The notes: a model not told the origin generated them from the letters alone. Counted from the stretch's first letter, positions 16,144-26,081 are shown. The stretch is 46,856 nt of DNA from Myxococcaceae bacterium (GCA_004173515.1 SECN01000015.1:1-46856); one strand, 5' to 3'. Numbers and translations: made by a program.

Positions 16144-18427
16144 CTACGGGTCGCTCGCGGATGCGCCTTGCGTGAGCAGCCCCCCCTGCGCAGGCCCGAC
16201 GTGGACGTGCATCACGAGCTGCGTGGTGTTTCCCGCCGCGTCCGTGGCGGTCACCAGCAACGGAACGGATCCACGGTTGATCAGATCCACCGTGTGGGAG
16301 ACCGTGCCCGTGCCGCCGTCCACCATGCTCGTCTCCAGCCACTGGGTCGTCACGCGCGTGGGCGTGGCGTCCTGGACGGAGGAGGTCACGGTCACCACCG
16401 GGCTGGAGAGCGTCTCGTCACCGAGCGGCGAGAGGATGGCGAGCATGGGGGGCGTGAGGTCCACCGTCACCGTCATCTGCTTGCGCGTGACGGCACCGTT
16501 CGCGTCGGTGGCGGTCAGCTCGACGACATGGGCGCCTTCCTCCAGGTTCAGCCAGGTGATGCCGAAGCCTCCACTGAGGTCCGGCGTCACGGGGACAGGC
16601 GTTCCTCCATCCACCCGGAAGGAGGCCTGGGTGATTGGCGCACCGCCAGGACGAGGCGTGGTCCAACCGCAGGCCATCAGCGTCGTCTCCCGCGTGTAGC
16701 GCGGCAGGTTGCACATCGTGACGTTCATCACATCCTCCGGCGGAGGCTCCGTGACCTGGATGCTGGAGGCGCACGAGGCCTGATTCCCCCCGACGTCCGT
16801 GGCGGTGTACGTCACCTGCGTGGTGCCCACCGGGTACGTGCCGGCCACGGGGCCCGAGACCTGCGGCGGCCCGCAGGTGTCCTCCGCGGTGGCCACGCCG
16901 GGCGTCACCGTCGCGCCCGCCGGACCCGTGCCCTGGACGATGGAGCGAGCCGTAGCGGAAGCGCGCCGGATCGTACAGGCCGGGCCGGGTGGTGAAGGGG
17001 CCGCTGCCGGTCGGCTCGGACCAGAACGACAGCCTGAACGCATGCTGCGTCCAGTCGAGGACCACCAGGTCGTAGGGTCCCGGCAGTACCTGCTCATAGT
17101 TGGAGACGAGTTCGCCCAGGCTCGCATCGAAGTCGCCGGGGAAGGCGGTGCGGCTGGAACCGCCCGAGCCTGTCGTGTCGAAGTAGGTCCCCCTGAGGCC
17201 AATGGCCGGGGAATCGGGCACGCCATCGCCGTCGCTGTCGTGGTCCGCCTCGAAATACAGCGCCTGAAGGGAACTCCAGGCCCCCGGATGCTGCCGCACG
17301 AAGGGGTCCACCAGATGGACGGAGCCGTAGAAATAGGCCGGGTGGATGTCGTAGGCGTGGCGTGTCTGCCCATTCACCTGCCGTGTCAGCGGCATCGGCG
17401 GGCCCTCGACGACAGACAGGGGAAAGGCGTAGTAGGCCGTCCTGACCTGCGTGAAGTTCCGACCCGAGCGCAGATTGGCCGTGGCGTACATGGAATGGCT
17501 CCCCACCTGCAGGTTGGGCGCCGTCCACCAGCTCCCGACATTGTTCGCGGGAGACCAGGCACCGGTCAGGGAGAAGGTCCGGACTTCGGCGGGCCCACCA
17601 AACACGACACTCTTCGAGGAGGCGGTCTCTCCGTGGATCTCGAACGCCCCGGTCACGCCTCCGAGCGCCGGTGGGACGGGAGTCCCCACGTGGATGCACG
17701 TGCGGACGATCTCATCGCAGCCAGCGGCGAGTTGCACGGTCTGGGTGCTCCTCACCGGGCCCGTGGGGGTGCTGATGCTGTGGACGAGCGTCGCGGTCCG
17801 ACTCACGCCGCCCGGAACGTAGACCGTGTAGAGCCCTCCGCCCCAGTCACGAAGCACCGAGCCGTCGAGCCTGATCTCCGTGGCCGTCGCGAGGGACTCA
17901 CAGGCCGCATCCCTTCCGAACTGGAACCGCACCACGCCAATGCATTGCTGGACTTCGACCTCCGTCGGCGAGGGCTGCACCGCGACGGGCCGGACCGTCA
18001 CCCCGGACATGGCGGGCAACACGGTCCCCCGACTGGCGGTGAGGTCGTAGACAACACCCTGGTCGCCTCCGGCGCCTGCTTCGACCAGCATCTCGAAGCG
18101 GAACTCCGAGGGATTGACGGTCACGACACCGCTGGTGCTGGCACTGAAGCCCGTGGGGGACGTGCTCGACACGGAAACACTGCCCGGGCCGTGGGCCCAC
18201 GCGTCCGACGCCAGGAGCGCCAGCACCTGTGGATTCGTGTTGGTGAGCCGCACCCTGCCCTTCAACACGTTCGACTCCAGTTCCACCACGCCCCCTGCGT
18301 CGAGCGCGTCCTGCCTCTGGACCAGGAAGTCGTCGCCCCCCTCCTCCCAACCCCTGTCATCGCAGCCGACGGGTCCCACCAGACATGCGAGCACCGCGGA
18401 AAGTCTTCCGAATCTCGAAATCACCAA
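16144..18427 (-). pseudogene. HYR-domain lipoprotein, internally deleted and frameshifted
   Basis: Paralogue of the intact gene at 22815-26081. From TTG 18427 (ATG in the paralogue) one frame encodes a lipoprotein signal (LVGPVGC), the shared N-terminal region, the EIHGET domain, HAYDIHPAYFYGSVHLVDP and GPFTTRPGLYDPARF. At about 16950 homology jumps directly to the HYR domain (GATVTPGVATAEDTCGPP, then PVGTTQVTYTATD), which is in another frame and runs to the stop at 16144 through the Ig-like C-terminal half (LPRYTRETTLMACGW). The segment between, about 1.0 kb in the paralogue (roughly 23590-24600), is absent. The reading frame is therefore broken; a truncated product of about 500 residues could still be made. 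The promoter remains intact. Confidence 0.88.
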
Positions 18428-18469
18428 GCCACCCGGGTTTCACTGGAAGTGAGCCACTGCGACTGGCGG

Positions 18470-18499
18470 CGTATACGGAGATGGCGTGTTGAATGTCAA
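18470..18499 (-). promoter_or_regulatory. Sigma-70-type promoter of the deleted HYR lipoprotein
   Basis: On the minus strand TTGACA (18494-18499) is followed after 18 bases by TATACG (18470-18475), about 43 bases before the TTG start. The same boxes with the same 18-base spacing precede the intact paralogue at 26122-26151, although the spacers differ, which supports a conserved functional promoter. Confidence 0.75.
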
Positions 18500-18715
18500 A
18501 CACACGGCCGGGTGAAAGGAATCGAGTCCCTTTCCACCCTGGTGGGTCATCCGTCATCACGATTCTGTCCGGGTCGCACACCCCGAAGCCGGATGCAAGC
18601 GTTCAGACCTGGACACAGGGAAGCCTCAACCCCTGTCATGGCATGTCTTGGATGAAGTCTCGTCCAGGGAGTACCCGAAGTCGCCTGGAAATGGTTTTCC
18701 CCAGAAGGAGCATCC

Positions 18716-19012
18716 ATGAGCGCGCTGAAGAAGTCCCTGCTGGCCGTCCTCGCCCTGGCCCCCGCCTCGGCCTTCGCCTATCCGCCGCAGTGCGACGACG
18801 TCTGTCCTGCGTCGCTCTGCACCCGGATCTGTTACCTGGGCACCTACCGCACCACCTGTGCCGAGGAAGGCTACTGCTTCGCCCCCGCCCCCACCCAGGC
18901 CGATGCCACCGCCTCCGTGACGGACGCGAAGTCCCGGCAGGCCGAGGACACCGAGCAGGTCTGCGGTGGGGAATCACAGACAGCGCAGCCGAGCGCGAAC
19001 GTCGAGAGCTGA
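18716..19012 (+). CDS. Small exported Cys-rich protein
   Basis: 98 residues, AAGGAG ribosome binding site ahead of the ATG. Signal peptide MSALKKSLLAVLALAPASAFA with AFA cleavage. The mature N-terminus packs six cysteines into about 30 residues (CDDVC, SLCTRIC, TTC, GYC), then an Ala/Thr-rich tail with one more Cys (VCGG). Such short disulfide-type peptides are common in myxobacterial secretomes and have no assigned role. It is divergent from the HYR pseudogene and followed by a hairpin at 19028-19059. Confidence 0.8.
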   Translation: MSALKKSLLAVLALAPASAFAYPPQCDDVCPASLCTRICYLGTYRTTCAEEGYCFAPAPTQADATASVTDAKSRQAEDTEQVCGGESQTAQPSANVES

Positions 19013-19027
19013 GCGGACAGGCGTCAC

Positions 19028-19059
19028 AGCGAGGCCTGGGTTTCCGACCGGGCCTCGCT
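19028..19059 (+). terminator. Hairpin after the Cys-rich peptide gene
   Basis: AGCGAGGCC pairs with GGCCTCGCT (nine pairs, extended by an inner TGG/CCG), starting 16 bases after the stop codon at 19012. A pyrimidine tract (CTCCT) but no real T-run follows. Likely a transcription terminator. Confidence 0.6.
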
Positions 19060-19224
19060 CTCCTGCCGATGCGACACGCTCGCCCAGCCCCGCGGGATGA
19101 GTCTTGCGGACGTGGCAGGCGCTCGCTGCCGTGCGCTGGCCGAGGACCTACCCTCTGGTGTGCGCCTCGGGGGTGAAGCAAGCACCCGGGCGTGGATTGT
19201 GGAAGTCCACTTCCGGGGGTCCAC

Positions 19225-20922
19225 ATGGAGCGCCTTCTCACCCGCGATGCGCGGACGGCACCGGCACGGGGTGTCTGGCATGGCACTCGCGCTGCTCCCC
19301 GGTGGCTCCACGGCACACTGCCGGGAGCGTGGGTCGCGCTCCTCTTCGCATGTCTGTCCTTCACGCCCTCCCTGCTGCCGCGCACCGGGCCCTTCCAGGG
19401 CTTCGTCAGCGGGGTCAGCGCGGCCATCGGCTACGGGCTGGGCGTGATGGGCGCCTGGCTGTGGCGCGAGTTCGCCCACCGCCCCGCACGGACTCCGCGT
19501 GCCGGGGCGTGGAAGGGCTTCTTCGTGGTGGGAGGCCTCGCACTGGTCGCCGCGCTGGCGCTGGGCTGGCAATGGCAGCGACACATCCGGGAACTCATGG
19601 GGATGTCACATCCGGGCAGCGTGGGCTACCTGTTCGCTCCGGTCATCGCGGCGGTCGTGTTCTTCCTGCTGCTCTTCGTGGGACGCGGCCTGCGCGCGGT
19701 GTATCGCGGGCTGGATGCGCGGCTCGCTCGGCACATCGGGCCTCGCGCGGCCCGCGCGATGAGCGTGCTGGCGGTGGTCGCCCTCACCTTCCTGGTGGCC
19801 AGTGGCCTGCTGAAGGACGGCTTCATCTCCATGGCGGACCGCACCCTGGCCTTGCAGGACACGACGACCGCGGAGGGCGTGGTCGCACCCAACACCGCGC
19901 TGCGCTCCGGCGGCCCTGGCTCGCTGGTGGCGTGGGAGTCCTTGGGACGGGAGGGGCGCAACTTCGTGGGGCGTGGCCCGACCGTGGACGAGCTCTCCAC
20001 GTTCAGCGGGACGCAGGCGAAGGAGCCCATCCGTGTCTACGCGGGCTACGCGTCCGCGGAGGATGCGGAGGGCCGGGCCGGGCTGGCGGTCCGCGAGCTG
20101 GAGCGGACCGGCGGCTTCCAACGCTCGCACCTGCTGGTCGTCACCACCACGGGCAGCGGCTGGGTGGTGCCCGAGGCCGTGAATGCCTTTGAGTATGTGA
20201 CAGCGGGGGACTCCGCCATCGTCGCCACGCAGTACTCGCACCTGTGGTCGTGGCTGTCCGTGCTGGTGGATCAGAAGAAGGCCCGCGAGGAGGGTCGCGC
20301 GCTCTTCGATGCGGTGTACGAGCGCTGGTCGAGGCTCCCCGAGGGCCAGCGTCCGCGACTTCAGGTGTTCGGAGAGAGCCTGGGCTCCTATGGCGGAGAG
20401 ACCGCGTTCAGCGGCGAGCGCGACCTGGCCAACCGCACCGACGGGGTGCTGTTCGTGGGGCCGCCCCACTTCAACACGCTGTATCGCGAGTTCACCGACC
20501 AGCGGGACGCCGGCAGCCCCGAGGTGGAGCCCGTGTACCGCGCCGGCCGCACCGTCCGCTTCAGCCGCCGGCCGGGCGAGGCCCTGCCACCGACGGACGC
20601 ACCGTGGGGGCCCTCCCGGGTGCTGTACCTGCTCCATCCCTCCGACCCCATCATCTGGTGGAGCCCCGGGCTCATGGTGAAGCGGCCGGACTGGCTGCGC
20701 GAACCCCGGGGCCCCGACGTGCTGGGCGCGATGGTGTGGATCCCCTTCGTGACGTTCTGGCAGGTGACGGCCGACCTGCCCCTGGGGATGAAGGTGCCTC
20801 CCGGCTACGGCCACGTCTACACGGGCGAGCACGTGGATGGCTGGGTCGCGCTGTTGCAACCGAAGGGCTGGAACGCCGGCAAGTCGGCGCGGCTGCGCGA
20901 GCTGTTGAAACCGGAGCCATGA
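19225..20922 (+). CDS. Membrane-anchored alpha/beta-hydrolase (Abhydrolase_9 type, formerly DUF2319)
   Basis: 565 residues from the ATG at 19225 (GGGGGT upstream); GTG 19192 is possible but lacks a ribosome binding site. The N-terminal third has about five membrane segments (roughly 33-50, 60-80, 99-117, 135-153, 178-194) with LPGAWVALLFACLSFTPSLLPR, typical of the family's membrane domain. The C-terminal domain is a serine hydrolase with nucleophile elbow GESLGSYGG (Ser385), an acid candidate in LLHPSDPIIWW, and the catalytic-His candidate in PPGYGHVY. Family members are inner-membrane hydrolases, probably lipid- or ester-directed; the substrate is unknown. It stands alone and ends in a strong hairpin at 20930. 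Confidence 0.88.
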   Translation: MERLLTRDARTAPARGVWHGTRAAPRWLHGTLPGAWVALLFACLSFTPSLLPRTGPFQGFVSGVSAAIGYGLGVMGAWLWREFAHRPARTPRAGAWKGFFVVGGLALVAALALGWQWQRHIRELMGMSHPGSVGYLFAPVIAAVVFFLLLFVGRGLRAVYRGLDARLARHIGPRAARAMSVLAVVALTFLVASGLLKDGFISMADRTLALQDTTTAEGVVAPNTALRSGGPGSLVAWESLGREGRNFVGRGPTVDELSTFSGTQAKEPIRVYAGYASAEDAEGRAGLAVRELERTGGFQRSHLLVVTTTGSGWVVPEAVNAFEYVTAGDSAIVATQYSHLWSWLSVLVDQKKAREEGRALFDAVYERWSRLPEGQRPRLQVFGESLGSYGGETAFSGERDLANRTDGVLFVGPPHFNTLYREFTDQRDAGSPEVEPVYRAGRTVRFSRRPGEALPPTDAPWGPSRVLYLLHPSDPIIWWSPGLMVKRPDWLREPRGPDVLGAMVWIPFVTFWQVTADLPLGMKVPPGYGHVYTGEHVDGWVALLQPKGWNAGKSARLRELLKPEP

Positions 20923-20929
20923 AACACCG

Positions 20930-20968
20930 CGGCCCCGAAGGCGCGTGGGATTCGCGCTTCCGGGGCCG
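20930..20968 (+). terminator. Hairpin after the membrane hydrolase gene
   Basis: CGGCCCCG near 20930 pairs with CGGGGCCG near 20961-20968, with further GCGCG/CGCGC pairing inside and a small bulge. It begins 8 bases after the stop codon. No T-run follows, but position and strength suggest a terminator. Confidence 0.6.
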
Positions 20969-21062
20969 GAAGGCTGTGACGGGAATGGCCACACACAGCC
21001 CAGGATTCGTAGCGCATCCCGCTACATGGGGAAGGGCCTGATTCCTGTCACATGGCAGACAC

Positions 21063-21848
21063 TCAGGGGGTGCGCGCTTCCTTCTGGAAGGTGAAGCTCT
21101 CCAGACCCACGCCCTGGAAGGACACCTCGCTCAGGGTGCGTGACTTGCGCGAGACGCCCTCGGCCTCGAAGGTGACGAGCTGCACCGCGACCGAGACCTC
21201 GAAGTCGGGGAAGCGGAGCTTGCGGGGGGTCGGGAAATCAAAACCCGGCGTGCAGGTCTCGCCGTTGGGGCCCTCGATGACACCGTGGACGCTGCCCCAC
21301 TTGCCGGGGAAGGAGACGAGGCGGGAGAGCTGCGTCGCGGCGCCAGGGCCCGCGAGGGCCTCCGGGACGGGCTTCACGCCGAAGCGCTCGAAGGCCAGCT
21401 TCCCGTCGTTGTAACCCCTCACGGTGTAGGTGGTCGCCCCGTGGACCGAGGCATCCACGTAGAGGGCGCCCTGGTCCTCGTCCTTCGAGCGCGCGACGGC
21501 CATCCGCTCGACCAGCTCCGGCGTCCCGTCCGGTTCGGCCCCGACGAAGGTCACGAACATCTGGCTGTCCGCGTCCGGCTCCAGCGGGCTCAGCCAGGCA
21601 TCCCACCCGGAGGCGTCCTTCAGGTCGATGCGCACACTGCTCTGCTTGCCATCCGTGCTCTTGACCACGAGCCCCTTGCCCGAGTCCGACAGCTCGGTGG
21701 CTTCGAGCGGGCAGTGCTCGATGCCGGAGAACCACAAGCAGCCCTCGGCCTTCGAATCCTGGGCGAAGCCCGGCGTCGCGGCGAGCAACAGGCCGAGTCC
21801 AAGTGCGTTACGAACGAGCGCGCCGCGGTTCTTCCAATTCCTGGTCAT
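21063..21848 (-). CDS. Secreted protein of unknown function
   Basis: 261 residues. The ATG at 21848 has GGAGAAG upstream and opens a signal peptide (ALVRNALGLGLLLAATPGFAQ, FAQ cleavage). The mature protein is rich in beta-strand-like stretches (VRIDLKDASGWDAWL, MFVTFVGAEPDGTPEL, ALYVDASVHGATTYTVRGYNDGK) and has three Cys. No catalytic or repeat signature and no family recognised. It is divergent from the SDR at 22014. Confidence 0.8.
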   Translation of the reverse strand: MTRNWKNRGALVRNALGLGLLLAATPGFAQDSKAEGCLWFSGIEHCPLEATELSDSGKGLVVKSTDGKQSSVRIDLKDASGWDAWLSPLEPDADSQMFVTFVGAEPDGTPELVERMAVARSKDEDQGALYVDASVHGATTYTVRGYNDGKLAFERFGVKPVPEALAGPGAATQLSRLVSFPGKWGSVHGVIEGPNGETCTPGFDFPTPRKLRFPDFEVSVAVQLVTFEAEGVSRKSRTLSEVSFQGVGLESFTFQKEARTP

Positions 21849-22013
21849 GGGTGCTTCTCCGTCGAGGGGGGTGGGGGGACACTGCGCGGGGAAGCGACTG
21901 CACATGCCATGCCGCATGGTGCCTGCGATTGAGACCGGGTAGAGGTCCACCCGCTGTTTCCGCTGGGGCCGTCGTGTTTTGCTGCCAGTGTTTTCCTTTA
22001 CGAGGAGGCAGCG

Positions 22014-22742
22014 TTGGGAGCATTGGACGGGAAGATCGCGGTCATCACGGGCGGTGGCACGGGAATCGGTCTGGCGATCGCGGAGCGCTTCGCCCACGAA
22101 GGGGCGGAGGTGGTCATCGCCGGGCGCCGCCAGCAGCGCCTGGACGATGCGGCGGCGCAGTTGGGGCATGGCGTGCGGGGCGTGGCCACGGACGTGGGGG
22201 ATGATGCGCAGGTGAAGCGGCTCATGGATTCCGTGCCGCGCGTGGATTTGTTGGTGACGTGCGCCGGGGGCGCGGTGTTCGGACCGGTGGAGGGTGTTCC
22301 GTCCAAGGCGTGGAGGGACCTCTTCAACGACCGGTTCTTCGGCCAGCTCTCCGCCTGTCATTACGCGGTGCCGAAGATGGCGGCGGGGAGCGCCATCATC
22401 CTCTGTTCGGGCATCGCAGGGCACGCAGCGCTGGTGAACTACTCCGGCGGCGCGGGCTTGTGCGGCGCGGTCAACGCCATGGGCCGCTCGCTTTCGGTCG
22501 AACTCGCGCCCAAAGGCATCCGCGTCAACGTCCTGTCGCCCGGGCTGACGCGTGACACGGCCATTGATTGGGGCGTTCCGCCCGAGCAACTGGGCGCGTT
22601 CATGGACAGGCTGGTGAGCAACATCCCGCTCAAGCGACCGGGCACCGTGCGCGACATGGCGGATGCGGCCTTCTTCCTCGCGACGTGCGCCTACGCCACC
22701 GGGCAGGTCATCGACATCGACGGCGGCTGGACCGCGGTCTGA
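22014..22742 (+). CDS. SDR-family protein with altered active site, TTG start
   Basis: 242 residues. The start is TTG at 22014, chosen because AGGAGG lies 5 bases upstream and the cofactor motif begins almost at once. TGGGTGIG (12-19) and the C-terminal ATGQVIDIDGG block are intact, and Ser132 and Tyr143 are present. However, the Tyr-x3-Lys motif reads YSGGA (Ala147 instead of Lys), and the structural NNAG motif reads TCAG (82-85). The canonical proton relay is therefore incomplete. It may be a sub-family using another residue, or a non-catalytic binder. A strong terminator follows. Confidence 0.88.
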   Translation: MGALDGKIAVITGGGTGIGLAIAERFAHEGAEVVIAGRRQQRLDDAAAQLGHGVRGVATDVGDDAQVKRLMDSVPRVDLLVTCAGGAVFGPVEGVPSKAWRDLFNDRFFGQLSACHYAVPKMAAGSAIILCSGIAGHAALVNYSGGAGLCGAVNAMGRSLSVELAPKGIRVNVLSPGLTRDTAIDWGVPPEQLGAFMDRLVSNIPLKRPGTVRDMADAAFFLATCAYATGQVIDIDGGWTAV

Positions 22743-22749
22743 GAGCAGG

Positions 22750-22794
22750 CCCCGGACGGAGCAGACGTGCACCCTGCTCCGCCCGGGGTTGTTT
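22750..22794 (+). terminator. Intrinsic terminator
   Basis: CCCCGG-a-CGGAGCAG (22750-22764) pairs with CTGCTCCG-c-CCGGGG (22774-22788), 14 pairs with one mismatch and a 9-base loop, followed by TTGTTT. It begins 8 bases after the SDR stop and lies just beyond the stop of the convergent HYR gene, so it may act on both. Confidence 0.85.
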
Positions 22795-22814
22795 CGGTGT
22801 CCTCGAGAGGACGG

Positions 22815-25800
22815 CTACCGCGTGAGTGAGGCGGGCTCGATGAAGACCTGCGTCACGAGCTGCGTGGTGTTGCCCGCCGCGTCCGTGGCCGTCACCAACA
22901 ACGGCACGAAGCCCCGGTTGATCAGATCCACGGTGTGGCTGACCTGCCCCGTGCCACTCTCCACCGTGCTGCGCTCAAGCCACTGCGTCGTCACCGTCGT
23001 GGACGTGGCATCCTGGACGTACGACTTCACGGTCACCACCGGACTCGTGAGCGAAGCATCTGGCAGCGGCGACAGGAGGGCGAGCACGGGCGGCGTGAGG
23101 TCCACCGTCACCGTCATCTGCTTGCGGCTGGTGGCGCCCCGCGTGTCGATGGCGGTCAGTTCGACGACGTGGGTGCCTTCCGTCAGGGGCAACCAGGTGA
23201 GGACGAAGCCTCCGCTCAAATCCGGCGTCACCGGGATGGGCGCTCCTCCATCCACCCGGAACGACGCATGGGCGACGGGCGCGGTATCGGGCTGAGGGGT
23301 GGTCCAACCGCACGCCATCAGCGTCGTCTCCCGCGTGTAGCGCGGCAGGTTGCACATCGTCACGTCCGGAGGGTCGGTGAACTGGATGTCCGTCACCTGG
23401 ATGGTGGAGGTGCAGCTGGCCTGATTTCCTGCGGCGTCCTTGGCCGTATATGTGACCGTCGTGGTCCCTACCGGGTACGTGCCCGCGACCGGGCCCGTGA
23501 CCTGGGGCGGCGCACAGGTATCGCTCGCGGTGGCCACGCCCGGCGTCACCGTGGCGCCGTCCGGTCCCGTGCGCTCGACGACGATGGGGGCGGGGCACGT
23601 GATGGTGGGGGGCGTTTCATCCCGCACCGTCACGGTTGCTGCACACGAGGAACTCAAACCCGCGCTGTCCGTGCACGTCAGCGTCGCCGGGTGCGAACCC
23701 AGCGGGAACACGGACGACGGGGTCTGGACACAGCTCACCGTGTCGCCCGTGTCCGGATCGTAGGAGCCGTCATTCACCGACGCCCATCCGCCGCATGTCC
23801 CGTTGGCAGGGACATCCACACTGCGACAGCGGGCCACCGGGGGACGGTTGACACAGAAGGAGCCGGGGCAGCTCGGACCGTCCGACACATCGTCCCAGAC
23901 AAGCTGCTCGATGACGCTGGCCGGTTCGCTCATCCCTTCCGTGTGCGCGAAGACCTGGATGCTGTTGTCGCACGCCTGCAACGACACGTTGAAGGAGAAG
24001 GTCGGGTCGGTGCCACAGTTCGTGCAGAGCGTGACCTCCGGACCACCGTTCAGGCGGTACCAGATGCGGTCCACCTGCGCGGGCTGGCTCTTCACCTGCC
24101 CGGAGACCTGCTTGGAATCCGAAGTGGCACACCCGCCCAGCGAGGACAGGCTGATGGCCAGAGGGGGGACCAGCTTGAGCCGCTGTCCACAGCCCAGCGT
24201 CAAACCGATGGTCGAAAAGGTGGCGCTGTTGATGGCGCCTGAATCGCTCACCAGGTTGGCAATGGGGATGAGGTTGAAGGTGCCCTGGGGAAGCGTCAGG
24301 GAGACCTGCCCCTGGGACTCCGCATACAGGGCAGGGTTGATCCCGGGACCCGAGACCGCAGGGGTTCCGTAGAAACTGGCTCCGATTGTATAGGACATCG
24401 TCTGGCCTCGCCAGTCCTTGCCACCAAAGAGCCCTCCCATCACGACCGCCCTGGGATTGTAGATGCGTCCCTGGCTGGGGGCGTACTGTACCTGCACTTC
24501 GTTGAAACAATACTCGTGGTCGATGCGGAAGCGCTGTCCGGGATTCAGCGTGGCGATGTATGCACTGGCAGCGCCGGGCCTGAGGGTGAGGAGGCCGGAG
24601 CGGAAGCGCGCCGGGTCATACAAACCAGGCCGGGTGGTGAAGGGGCCGCTGTTCGCCGGCTCGGACCAGAAGCTCAAGAAGATGGAGCCCTGGGTCCAGG
24701 TGGTCGGCAGGTCGTAGGGCGCCGGCAATACCTGCTCATAGTCGGAGACCAGCTCCCCCTGACTCGCATTGAAGGTGCCAGGAAAGGCGGTGTAGCTGAA
24801 GCCGCCGACCGTGCCCGCCCCGAGGCGAGTGCTCCTGTCTGCAATGGAGAGGTAATCCGGCACGCCATCGCCGTTGGTGTCGACGTCGGATTCGAAGAAG
24901 AGCGCCTGCAGGGAACTCCAGGCCCCCGGATGCTGACGCACATAGGGATCCACCAGCCGGACCGCGCCATAGAAATACGCGGGGTGCATGTCATACGCGT
25001 GACGCGTCACCCCACCCACCTGCTGCGTCAGCGGGGTCGTCTGCCCTTCCGACACGGACACGGTGCCCGGAAGATTGGGCGCGTCGTAGACCGTGAAGCG
25101 CCGGCCTGTACGCAGGTATGCCAGGGCATCCACCGTATAGGTTCCCACCGGCAGATTTGGCACCGTCCACCAGCTCTCCGGCTGGCTCGCGGGAGACCAC
25201 GGGCCGGGCAGGTCCTGGACCCGGGTGCCGACGCCCGTGAACGAGACGCTCTTCTTGTAGATGGAGGTCTCACCGTGGATCTCGAACGCCCCGGTCGCGT
25301 TGCCGACAGCGGGAGGAGCCGGGGTCCCCACGGGAACACACGTGCGCACGACCTCATCGCAGCCGGCCGCGACCTGCACGGGGAAGCTGCCCGCCACCGG
25401 GCCCGTGGGCGTGTTGGAGTGGTAGACGATGGAGGCGGACCGGTTCGTGCCGCCCGTGATGTAGCTCCGGTAGAGCCCCGGAGAGGGGGAGTGGAGGGTC
25501 AGTCCTTCGACCGAAACGGAGGCGGATTCAACCGGCGCGGGCGTCTGACAGGTGACGTCCGTGCCGAACCGGTACTCGACCACGCCGATGCAGCTCTGGA
25601 TGGCGATCTCCGTGGGCGCGGGCTGCACCGACACGGGCCGGACCGTCACTCCGGGCAGGCTGGGGAAGCTGTAGTGCCCCCGGGTGGCATTGACGGTGTA
25701 GACCACGCCCAGCTCGCCTCGGGCTCCGGCTTCGACCAGCAACTCGAAGCGGTACTCCGAGGGACTGATGGACACGACGGAGCCCGTGCTCGCGTTGACG

Positions 25801-26081
25801 TTCAAGGGCGCGGTGCTCACCAGGGTGACCGTGCCTGAGTTCAGGCGCCAGATGTCCGTCGCCAGCATCCCCAGCACTTCCGGGTTCGCATTGGTGAGCC
25901 GCACCGTGCCCTTCAGCACGTTCGACTCCAGTTGCACCACGCCTCCCCCGTCGAGGGCCGCTTCGGCCTGGGCGAGGAACCCACCAGCGCCCTCCTCCGA
26001 GGCCCTGTCGGCGTCACAACCCAGGAGCCCCACGAGACAGATGAACACCACCGCGAAGCTTCCGGATCTCAAACGCACCAT
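22815..26081 (-). CDS. Large HYR/Ig-like domain lipoprotein
   Basis: 1088 residues. ATG 26081 with AGGTGG closely upstream; lipoprotein signal VVFICLVGLLGC. In order: an N-terminal region with GGVVQLESNVLKGTVRLTN, a GAFEIHGET beta-domain (about 265-345), HAYDMHPAYFYGAVRLVDP and GPFTTRPGLYDPARF, a Cys-containing middle (LKLVPPLAISLSSLGGC), Cys-paired beta-domains (ARCRSVDVPANGTCGG, then SVFPLGSHPATLTCTDSAG), a HYR domain (PTITCPAPIVVE ... PVGTTTVTYTAKDAAGNQASC), and Ig-like C-terminal repeats (VTVDLTPPVLALLSP). HYR domains are extracellular adhesion modules. Probably outer-membrane or surface anchored. It has a decayed paralogue at 16144-18427 with the same promoter design. Confidence 0.92.
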   Translation of the reverse strand: MVRLRSGSFAVVFICLVGLLGCDADRASEEGAGGFLAQAEAALDGGGVVQLESNVLKGTVRLTNANPEVLGMLATDIWRLNSGTVTLVSTAPLNVNASTGSVVSISPSEYRFELLVEAGARGELGVVYTVNATRGHYSFPSLPGVTVRPVSVQPAPTEIAIQSCIGVVEYRFGTDVTCQTPAPVESASVSVEGLTLHSPSPGLYRSYITGGTNRSASIVYHSNTPTGPVAGSFPVQVAAGCDEVVRTCVPVGTPAPPAVGNATGAFEIHGETSIYKKSVSFTGVGTRVQDLPGPWSPASQPESWWTVPNLPVGTYTVDALAYLRTGRRFTVYDAPNLPGTVSVSEGQTTPLTQQVGGVTRHAYDMHPAYFYGAVRLVDPYVRQHPGAWSSLQALFFESDVDTNGDGVPDYLSIADRSTRLGAGTVGGFSYTAFPGTFNASQGELVSDYEQVLPAPYDLPTTWTQGSIFLSFWSEPANSGPFTTRPGLYDPARFRSGLLTLRPGAASAYIATLNPGQRFRIDHEYCFNEVQVQYAPSQGRIYNPRAVVMGGLFGGKDWRGQTMSYTIGASFYGTPAVSGPGINPALYAESQGQVSLTLPQGTFNLIPIANLVSDSGAINSATFSTIGLTLGCGQRLKLVPPLAISLSSLGGCATSDSKQVSGQVKSQPAQVDRIWYRLNGGPEVTLCTNCGTDPTFSFNVSLQACDNSIQVFAHTEGMSEPASVIEQLVWDDVSDGPSCPGSFCVNRPPVARCRSVDVPANGTCGGWASVNDGSYDPDTGDTVSCVQTPSSVFPLGSHPATLTCTDSAGLSSSCAATVTVRDETPPTITCPAPIVVERTGPDGATVTPGVATASDTCAPPQVTGPVAGTYPVGTTTVTYTAKDAAGNQASCTSTIQVTDIQFTDPPDVTMCNLPRYTRETTLMACGWTTPQPDTAPVAHASFRVDGGAPIPVTPDLSGGFVLTWLPLTEGTHVVELTAIDTRGATSRKQMTVTVDLTPPVLALLSPLPDASLTSPVVTVKSYVQDATSTTVTTQWLERSTVESGTGQVSHTVDLINRGFVPLLVTATDAAGNTTQLVTQVFIEPASLTR

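Noticed and set aside
18639..18653. Possible sigma-54 promoter TGGCATGTCTTGGAT before the Cys-rich peptide
   Set aside because: GG is present but the -12 GC is missing at the required 10-base spacing.
16799..18655. 618-codon plus-strand frame across the HYR pseudogene
   Set aside because: Open only because of third-position GC bias; the minus strand aligns in detail with the intact paralogue.
24516..25838. 440-codon plus-strand frame opposite the HYR lipoprotein
   Set aside because: Antisense shadow with no signal peptide or domain.
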